NCBI RefSeq assembly: GCF_003473485.1
Contig: NC_053045.1
Span: forward strand, 41,458,494-41,522,493
Length of the DNA: 64,000 nt
Direction of reading: 5' to 3'
Source of the DNA: Medicago truncatula
Lineage: Eukaryota; Streptophyta; Magnoliopsida; Fabales; Fabaceae
In this document: positions 55,534-64,000 of the stretch, one piece after another
Numbering within the stretch: the stretch's first letter is position 1
How the letters are laid out: every line of letters starts with the position of its first letter
Program-made: the position numbers and the translations under genes
The notes under the pieces: generated by a model
Database searches by the model: none
Told to the model about the DNA's origin: nothing
What the model saw: the letters and a program-made list of their open reading frames with translations, nothing else

Positions 55534-57617
55534 TCACACAAACAAATTTCGATTTGCAACATCTAATGCTTCTGGAGCTCCCCCACCATCACCTCTCTGA
55601 ATGCACAATCAACTGATCCATTCAATAAAATGTACCAATTTGTAACTTAAAATTAAATTAAATTAAATTAAATTAAATGGTTATAAAATTGTACCTTGTA
55701 AAAGTCTACAGCAATGTAGTTAGGCCATCGGTTACCAGCATCTTTATAGCAAGTATGCATCTTTCGAATCAATGGGGATGAGTTATCCTTACATGCTTCA
55801 TTGGAATTTAGGACATTTCTGTAATAGTTCATTAGGACTAGTGATTTTGTTGTTGTGTTCATTGGATATGATTCTGCTCTATGTAAACAATGATCTCTTC
55901 CCATTCCATCATTTCCATCTGCAATTTCACAAAGTCATTGAAATTGTCATTTACATTTACGGTATATAATCTGATCTTAGCAGAAAATAAGAGGTACTCA
56001 CATTTATTTTCCACAACATAGTTCCATTCATAGGCAATGCGTTCAGAAGCCTCTTTTGTTGCATTTGAAGTGAACACAATTAACCTATGATTCATTCTTA
56101 ACATTTTTTTAACTGTTAGCCAATCACTACCATTCTTTGGCATTTTATATACCGGAAACCAGAATTTCCTCAAACCAGCTTTATTAAACACCTTGTTCAC
56201 ACCATTTGGTGATGTTACACGATCCTTGATGAAAACGGTGACTATCTCAGTTCGGTGTCGTGTGAGAAATGTATTGATCTCTCTCAGAACATTAATAGCA
56301 GGTTGCTGTTCAATAACATCTCATAAATCAAACTCAGTGTTCTAAACAATGTATAAGAAATGCTTAACTTAATCAAGATTTTACCAAATCAAACGAAATT
56401 AGAAGACTATTAAAGAATCTCTTACAAAGGCGGTAAATATTGTGCACGGTCCGCGACACAACCAAATGTCACCATAGTAATCATGCATATCTAACATTAT
56501 TCCTCTCACACCATTCTGCAGCAGAAAATGGCTCATTAAAAGTATAGAAAAAATTTTACTAAGCAAAATTATAGACAGAATTATAAACATAGAACTTTTG
56601 ACACCTATTAGTAAAATGATTGTTCACTGAATTCAAATGTATTAGAAATTTATTTCATTCCCCTTTATTTTGATTCCTAAAGTCTTTTAATTTTAATCTA
56701 TAGTTTCCATATACATAAAACTTTTGACATACACGCAGCTGATCTGTAATGGAGTCTTCCTGGTTCATGACCGACGAAATTTTAGAGTCTATACTCAAGT
56801 TCGCTGCCCTCGAAGCATAAGAGTTGTGAGTTGTAAGCCATGAGTAATGGTTAAATGGAAGCTCCATCACCTACACATGCAAATCATTTATAATAATTAA
56901 TCTTTTACAAAGTTTATTTTAGCAGCTATAGAACATAAATGAAAAATGTATGATGAGGACTAAGGACTTTTGAAATAGGACTTGAAGTTCGGACTCGTGT
57001 ACACCGGCTTTGTGAGTTGCATTCCAGGCACTGCAGCCCCGTACCACAGTCATTGACGTCGCGGGAGCATGTTTCCCCAATCTGTTATGAATTGTTGCTC
57101 ACATGAAACAAAAATATGTCCTTAAAATCTTGATCATAGATTATTTGATGAATTGAAGATGAAGAGAATATACTAACACTTTGCAACTTTTGATATTAAG
57201 CTTTAAGAATCTCAAATTTTTAGGGTTAGGATGAAGTGTTAAAATTTAATTGTGAAATGTCTAGAGTCATGATGCCTTTGTTTATCACATAAATTTCTTA
57301 GTATAAAGTACTATGTATTTAATATGTATGGTTCATATATAAAGCAATTCAGTAAAGAATAAATTTCTTAACATAAGGTAGTATCACTATGTATTTATGG
57401 TTCAAATATGTAAAATTCTTCAACTTTTTAAAGAGTTTTTATATACTTTCTAATGATAATAAAGTACCTGAACAAGTACATAGCAACCAAATACAAGACT
57501 TGCACTAATCAAAGTTGCGATTAGAAGGTAATTCTGCAAGAAAATAAGGATGCAAGAGTGAAATTTATACAATGGTAGAGCATGCAAAATGTAAAATTTA
57601 ATCACACTTACCTCCAT
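55534..57617 (-). CDS. Shortened PI-PLC X-domain-like paralogue, 8 exons, 334 aa, catalytic His replaced
   Basis: Exons on the minus strand: 57617-57612, 57533-57468, 57081-56968, 56870-56733, 56515-56426, 56305-56002, 55918-55695, 55596-55534. Phases agree and give 334 codons plus stop. Exon sizes 6, 138 and 304 equal those of the gene at 32863-36664, and the first exon is again two codons (ATGGAG). A hydrophobic signal follows (YLLIATLISASLVFGCYVLV). The first active-site His is kept (H77 in SWLTTHNS), but the second is Arg (R129 in DIWLCRGPC) and the acidic IIIEDYV strand is VFIKDRV. The protein stops soon after GGGAPEALDVAN, losing the Cys-rich tail and GPI signal. It is probably secreted and catalytically dead, or on its way to becoming a pseudogene. 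Splice borders are all canonical, so expression remains plausible. Confidence 0.75.
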
Positions 57618-59511
57618 TAGCTATTTTAATTAAATTCTATTCAACAAATTACAACACCAAAGCTACTAATACAGATTATGTACTGAATTGCAATGAAAGA
57701 AAATTCAAATATTTCATTATCTACGATTGAAGACATCCAAGATTTCACGTTTCTATATTTTATCCAACTTCTTTTACATTACTTCTGCTCAAATTATTTC
57801 TATAATTAAATCAATTGAAGCTGAAATTTCAGATTTTGCCTTCTTGATGTCCTATTCCGACAGTTCCATTACATTTGTCTTAAGCAATTCCAAAGGGTTA
57901 TGGAGCTTAGAATAATAAAAATGTTTGGTCTTATCATTAATTAGATTCTTATGATAGCTCAGTTGGATTATTATAAAAAAAAAAAAAAAAAACTAAGATT
58001 TAGTTTTTGTATATTTTAAAAATAGTTGCAAGCAACAATAATTTTATAACCGTCTCTCAAAAGAGTTGGATTCACATGGGGATACATACAGGTAAGTCCA
58101 TACTACGAGTATGTTTGTTAGGAGAGATGGTCCAGACCTATGGTGGCCCTCAACAGTGTTGAGAGGTTAATAAATTCTCTTCTTTCATCCCTCAAAATAC
58201 AGCCGAAACGGAAAGAAACACCAATAGTCACGTAAAGGATTAAGCTTTTACAATATGTAAGAAAAGAATATCTCCTTTTTTGGGACAAAACTTATGTAAG
58301 AAATGATCCGTGGTAGATGGTATTTAAAATTATTAGAAATTTTTACGGCAAAGAGAGTGACATAATTGATGTCGGTTTAATACGAGTTACATATTTATTT
58401 GTTGTTGTTTTTATTGAATTAATTAATATCAATTAAGTTATTATCTCAATTGTAAAAATTAAGAGGATCGCTAACCTCTACTATTAAGAAATGACTTGTG
58501 CCATATTTGAAATTTTAAACATTTTTTAAGTGTTGATCCACCTATGATGCTGGCTCGTATCAATTTTTTTGCAACACAGTATATTTAAAAACCAAACACC
58601 GGTAACAACTCATTTAGACTCATCTCAATTGTATGTCAGTGTCAAAATAGATGACAATTAGGCTATTCATGAAAGAATGATGGGTAATTTACCCCAACCA
58701 ATACATATTAGCCACATAAATACATATTCATGAACTATCTTGACCCTACAAATAAATTCCTCATTTTCATTGGTTGGTGGATAAATTATCCACCATTCTT
58801 CAAAGATAATTTAGAAAAAATCGCCAAAAAAACAAACCATGCTGTCACAATAAAATGAAAGAAAGAAAAAAGACAAATGAAAAGTATAAATACAGGCACA
58901 CATGGACCTAATTCATGTCATAAATGCAGTAAAACATGATTTGTTTGTCATTTATATTTCTCTGAATCTGAACTCTTTTGGACATACTTGTCACGTTGCT
59001 CTCTTTTGGACATACTTGTCACGTTGCTTTTTCAACAACGAATGCCATTTTTGTGTAAATCAATTGAATTTTATTTTATATTCATCAAGACAAATCATTT
59101 TTTTGTTTACAATCAAGACAATTGATTTGTGTCCAACTTAAATTTAGACAACTTTATAAGTGATTAACACAGTCTAAAAATGTGGTTAATTATATCATAT
59201 CATCAACATATCACATCATTTTCTCTTATCTCATATCATATAGATTAGATCATCAACATATCACATCACATCACTTTCTCTTATCTCTTTCTCTCTTAAA
59301 ATATATACACCTATATTTTTTATTGCCCACCGAATATTTTCCCTACTATCATATACACACTCATCAATCACCAATGTAATTTACTATGAATTTAAATGTG
59401 GTTAACCATATTTATTAGGTGTTCAACTTAATGTAGATTTTTTCTCAAAACAAAAAAAACTAAATGAGAAGATTTGAACATCTGAAAATTATTGTTAATT
59501 ACACCCTCCGG
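57618..59511. other. Intergenic, no gene supported
   Basis: An A run of 18 lies at about 57976-57993. A direct repeat of CTCTTTTGGACATACTTGTCACGTTGCT (two units, 58971-59030) and a repeated CATCAACATATCACATCA phrase (59201, 59251) are local duplications. The upstream region of the second PLC-like gene lies near 57620. Confidence 0.4.
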
Positions 59512-59648
59512 TCACAAATATAACCAAAAATTCATATTTTAGATTTATACAATAAATGATATATGTTGTCTGCAATAAAGACCACATACATCATTTATTG
59601 AATAAATCTAAAACATATATTTTTGCTTATATATGTGACCGGAGGGTG
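59512..59648. mobile_element. Palindromic Stowaway-like MITE, 137 bp
   Basis: CACCCTCCGGTCACAAATAT at the left and ATATATGTGACCGGAGGGTG at the right. Complementarity extends almost to the centre (TTTAGATTTAT / ATAAATCTAAA). TA flanks at 59510-59511 and 59649-59650. A young-looking copy. Confidence 0.82.
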
Positions 59649-60634
59649 TACGTCTAAATTTCTTCAAAAAAAATAATTAATTATGTTAACAAAGTTACTT
59701 TAATAATTAATAAGTCTCAACATTTGATATATCTATGATTTTTCTAACATATACAATATTGTACATATTAAAGTAGTTAAAAGTAGCAACTTTTATAAAT
59801 AAATAAAGGAAAATGTTAACGAGTGCTCTTGGAACACTCTTTAAAACCTTTAAAAGGTAATTTTTTTTGTAATATTGGAAATTGAAATATTTGACTTCTT
59901 TTATGAAATAATTTTTCCTTTTGAAATACTTAAAGAGTGTCCTGGGACATTCGTTAACAAAACCCATAAATAAAAAAACAATTATTTATTAAAAAATTAT
60001 ATATTTAATATAAAATACACAAACTCTACCATAAACTTATTATTTTAAACTTCTGAACATTTACACATGGTAAAAAAAATCTATCTACTAATACGATTAA
60101 TTAGCCACGTATTTGAATGGTTAAAAGAATTGTCATGAAAGTCGTAAAAAGTTGGTTGTTGAAATAATACAACTGATTCAACAATTTGGTCAATTCACAT
60201 TTAATTTAACCAATAAATTTCATGGTAAATCCTAAGTCTAAATACACTATGTATGAATTATTTTGTGATTACAAGTTGAGAACAATTATCACATGGATAT
60301 TTTGAGAAGGATAGCAATATAGCATAACAACAATAAATAAATGAAGGGTAACCCTGGCCCCTAGACTCTAATTAAATGAAGGTGTACCCCACAAAAGCAT
60401 CAAATTTTTTTCTTGTTCTTCTTCATCACAACACATTCATTATACCAAATATCTCTCTCTCTCACACACACAGAGAGACCAATACACAGTACATTCTAAA
60501 AAGTCTCAAAAACCTATTGTTTTTTGCAAATTGAACACTATTCCCAAAATGGGTCATGTTCAAGTACCATCTTCTTGCATTGTACTTCCTTCAACTTCTT
60601 AAATTCTTCAACTTTCTTCATTTTCAACACCACC
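59649..60634 (+). promoter_or_regulatory. Upstream region and leader of the SPARK receptor kinase gene
   Basis: 60450-60480 is a CT/CA-rich microsatellite (CTCTCTCTCTCACACACACA) followed by leader-like sequence. An earlier ATG at 60524 is in the same frame and would add 37 residues, but the signal peptide begins at the ATG at 60635, which I prefer. About 59815-59960 holds a worn inverted repeat (AAAGGAAAATGTTAACGAGT .. GTCCTGGGACATTCGTTAAC). Confidence 0.4.
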
Positions 60635-63600
60635 ATGTTCCTCTACAAACTTCTCTTTTTGTTGGGTTTCTTACATTTTCTTGGAATGCACCTCCCTCTT
60701 CTAATGGCTGGTTAGTTCATTCATTCAGAAAAAGTTCTTTCCTTTCTTGGCTTTTGCATCATTTTCTTCAACCCCTTTTCCCCTTTTTTTGTTATGTGTA
60801 ACAAATCAAGTGCATTTATTGAATGACTATTCAATGAAGCTTGTTTCTTTCACTTTCTTTTTTGTCTTTTCTTAAATAAAGTTGCTTGAACTAGGGAACA
60901 AGTATCTTGATTAATTTGTAGCAATAGCATTTAGTAATAGTACTAGAATTGTTGCAGAAATCAGTATTGAAAATTTTCAGCAGACCCAAGATTTATAGCA
61001 TTGCAAAATGACAGCTATTACTCTAGGTCTGCTTAAAGTGGCAATTTTTGACTGCATTTAATACTAGTAATTGGATAAGTCTATATACCTGCATATATAG
61101 GTTACTTTCTCAGTTAAGATTTTTGTACTAGTATGAGCTACTCTTGATGAAATTGATGTTTTTAGTGCATGTTTAGTTCTAAGGTGACAAAAAATGATTT
61201 TGAATGAATTAATTTCGTAAAATGGATTTGCTTGAAAGTGAGTTGAATGTAAATTGGTTTATGTTTAGATACATATACATATAAGTGAGTTGAACAATGA
61301 ATGTCAGTTTAAAAATCACTTTTAGACTCAAAAGCTACAAATCCTAGCTTTCGGTTAGAATCAATTCTAGAGGCAAAATCAATTCTACTCGAGAGCAACC
61401 AAACATGTCAAAATCAATGTTACACTTACACCTCTAAAATCAATTGTGTGCGCTCCAAATGTGGAACCAAACATAGGCTTAGACTAGTTTTGTAGTGAAA
61501 TTTAAGGCATGTAACTGGTGATACAAAATCATCTGTGTCCTTGATGAAAATAGTCACCAGTTCGATCTTTGTTGCCCCCATTCTTTGGATGCAATGAGCT
61601 TTTGTAAGAAGGGGGACATTAATGGGGCTTCCACTGGATAGTGTAAGATTTTAGGAACCCTGAAACATAGCCTGCTGTCTTATTTTGTTCCTCTAATTAT
61701 AACAATGCTCTGAAGTAAAGGAAGCAGGTTTGGTGCAGTAATTGCATCCCACAGTTTTTAATCTCAACCGTTTGATCTCAGATTAACGGCAAAAGTCGTT
61801 TAGAATTGATTTTGTTATTGTGTAGTCTGAGCCGTCCAATCTCATATTAACAGCCGAGATCATTTACTGTGTGTAAACGTGTGATTTTCATACAAAATCA
61901 TATCCAGTCCATGTTTCTTCAATATTACTTATTAATTTCTCGTTCATTTTCTCGTATGTTTGAGATAATGTCAAAATGCATGTTGTAGTTAAATAAGACA
62001 CATTCCTGTGAACATCAAGCTTAAAGATTTCTTTGAATCCTAATCAGTAGTCAACTCCTTTCATTAAGATAAATGCATTTGCACAAAATTTTAATATTAT
62101 CCAAGGGGAATTTTGACTTTGCTAGGGAGCCAAAAGCTTTCATGTTGCTCATATAGTTACTCAAAATGGTAAAAGTAATAGAAGATGCATGTATTACAAA
62201 ATAATACGGTGAGAATTTCACGAAACAAATATTGGGATTTTCTCATGACAATAGTATTCTGTATACTTTCCCAGAAACAGCTTATATATTATATCTTGAG
62301 AACTGCAGCTGCATATTAACCTTGTGAGAGTTATCATGAATAGTGAAATCTTCAAAAAGTACTGGTAGTGAAGTGTTGGCTTTGCAGGTGACGGATTATA
62401 AATGTGATTTAGTTTTAGTGATCTGATATTGCTACTCCTTTTGCAGATTGCCCTTTGAATTTTGCTGCTTCAAACTTTACACTGGCATCCTCTTTATGCT
62501 CTGACCAAGGTGAGCGAGGAAAATGTTGCCGCTACATTAATGCTAATATTGCAATTTCTGTTGCTCATTTTGCTAATGCAACAAGCAACCTAGGGGTCCC
62601 TCTAAATACCTCTGATATCTGCCTCCAAACCATATCTCAGAACTTGCAACTTTATGGAGTTCCACGGCTTGCAACAGTCTTCTGTGGATTCGGGACAAAA
62701 ATTCGCGTTAATTATGAATGCAAGGGTCGAACTAGTGTTATGCAGATGCTGCAATCTCCCAGATTTGTGGAGGTCACAAAACATTGCAGATTGCCTCTTG
62801 CAAAGGAAAGTAAATGTAAGAAGTGTGTAAACGCGAGCATTGGTTATCTGCGCCAATTAGGAATTGAAGATAATATTACACTGAGTACATGTCGTGATGC
62901 TACTTTTGCTGCACTAGCAAGCCAAGTAGATGAGATGTATACCACTGATATTGCAAGTTGTTTCTTTGGCGTTCAAGGACTTCTCAGGACTCCTGGTAAT
63001 AACAGTTTAAAATAAAAAGTTTTAACGAGAATTGTTGTGACACACACTTCCTTAAGCTGTCTCTATGTACATGAGTTTATTCATTCGTTAATGCTACTAT
63101 ACATAATTATATGCATGAGACTCATTTTCATATGAAGCAATAGGATTGGATGAGATCTCTACTTTAGAATGTTATATATAATCATCATAAATGATAGCTT
63201 CTTATAAAATAAACAAGTGTTGCTCAAATCCCTTTCACGGCATGTCTAGAAACAGTACTCAAAATTAATTCTAAAATTGAATTAAGCATGGTAGAACTGG
63301 ATAAATTTCAACTCTTTTATTTTCCCTATTAAATATTAATCCCACGGCTATTCCTGTGGAGATTCCTTGTCAAAGACCAAAATGTTCATTTAATATATCA
63401 AAGACATGGACCAAATACGAAATATATCAAATGAAGTCAGTAAATTGTTACTGATAAGATTATAACATAGCTGATCATATTTTTGTAACTGTGATGCTAG
63501 TTTCAGAATCATCCCCATCATTACCTGCTCCTGAGGTTTCGCCAAGTCCACCAGTTGCTGCTGATAGCCCAAGTCAACTATTGTTAGGTCTACCAACTAA

Positions 63601-64000
63601 GGGAAAACACCATTCATATCACTTGGCATTAGTTCCATGTATTGCTATTGCAGTTACAGCTGTTGCTTTTGTGATGTTCATAGTCTTGATGATTCTAATT
63701 CGCCAAAAAAGCAGAGAGCTAAATGAGCCTCATAATTTTGGTAAACCCAGTTCGAAAACTGTTCCTTCTATGGCAAAATGGAAATTTCAGGAAGGTAAGG
63801 TTCTGATTTATTGCATTTTTTGCTTACTGTTTGAGGTCGTTTTTGTAATTTTTGGGAGAGGGGTGCAGGCTCGTCATCTATGTTTCGAAAGTTCAACTTT
63901 AAAGAGATAAAGAAGGCAACAGAGGGGTTTAGCACCATTATTGGCCAAGGGGGATTTGGAACGGTATATAAAGCTCATTTTAGTGATGGCCAAGTTGCAG
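60635..64000 (+). CDS. SPARK-domain receptor-like kinase (At1g49730-like), 5' part, cut by window end
   Basis: Exons 60635-60710, 62447-62995, 63507-63794 and 63869 to the window edge join in phase (348 complete codons visible). A signal peptide (FLYKLLFLLGFLHFLGMHLP) is encoded by exon one. Exon two is one complete SPARK ectodomain: DCPLNFAASNFTLASSLCSD, GKCCRYINANIAISVAHFAN, SDICLQTISQNLQLYGVPRL, and paired cysteines to CFFGVQGLL. Exon three carries a Pro/Ser-rich stalk and a transmembrane helix (LVPCIAIAVTAVAFVMFIVL). Exon four starts the kinase domain after FRKFNFKEIKKATEGFS with the glycine loop IGQGGFGTVYKAHF. The SPARK ectodomain is shared with the mycorrhiza-associated kinases ARK1 and KIN3, but this sequence resembles the At1g49730 branch, whose ligand is unknown to me. 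Catalytic Lys and later motifs lie beyond 64000. Confidence 0.9.
61165..61478. mobile_element. MITE with TTA target duplication in intron 1 of the SPARK kinase
   Basis: The ends GTGCATGTTTAGTTCTAAGG and GTGGAACCAAACATAGGC are inverted repeats with mismatches, flanked by TTA (61162-61164, 61479-61481). 314 bp. It contains repeated AAAATCAATT/AATTGATTTT-type phrases. PIF/Harbinger-like by its TTA site. Confidence 0.6.

Overview
The window looks like nuclear DNA of a papilionoid legume, probably from the Medicago/Trifolium/Pisum clade. The evidence is AT-rich sequence, GT-AG introns in almost every gene, plant-specific families (U-box/ARM E3 ligase, plant PI-PLC-X-like GPI proteins, SPARK receptor kinase, F-box/FBD, B3) and a dense population of small DNA transposons and tRNA-derived SINEs. 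The clade assignment is inference; no alignment was run.

Layout. 0-7 kb is repeat-rich: MITEs, a LINE remnant and a reverse-oriented, decayed Helitron (2753-6696) holding fragments of an RPA gene and two B3-domain genes. 7.6-8.1 kb (minus) is a small three-exon membrane-protein gene. 13.7-14.9 kb (minus) is an intact, intronless PUB25/26-like U-box E3 ligase. 18.7-19.4 kb is a hAT element with a clean 8-bp target duplication and a transposase remnant. 23-25 kb and 27.4-28.2 kb hold two members of one PIF/Harbinger-type MITE family; the second sits inside a broken F-box/FBD gene (27.1-30.3 kb, minus). 32.9-36.7 kb (minus) is an intact nine-exon PI-PLC X-domain-like gene with a GPI-anchor signal. 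55.5-57.6 kb (minus) is its shortened paralogue. 60.6-64 kb (plus) is the 5' part of a SPARK-domain receptor kinase that runs off the window.

The outstanding object is a nearly intact 14.9-kb autonomous-type Helitron, 37455-52389, inserted between the two PLC-like paralogues. It starts with A|TC and ends with a perfect hairpin, a 12-nt tail and CTAG|T. On one strand it carries an RPA70-like gene (11 exons, open), a Rep/helicase gene (7 exons, open except for one extra A in an A10 run), two two-domain B3 genes with matching three-exon structure, and a decayed third B3 copy. Its 5' terminus is tandemly duplicated (277 bp, no differences noticed by eye), and a degenerate older-looking 3' terminus lies 196 bp inside the present one. 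The small reverse Helitron at 2.7-6.7 kb has the same combination (RPA C-terminal part, then B3, then B3) and the same hairpin-to-end distance. This suggests that RPA plus B3 is a recurrent cargo of this Helitron lineage rather than a single capture.

Exon boundaries below were derived by hand from GT/AG sites and reading-frame continuity. Internal phases agree throughout, but no transcript evidence was available.
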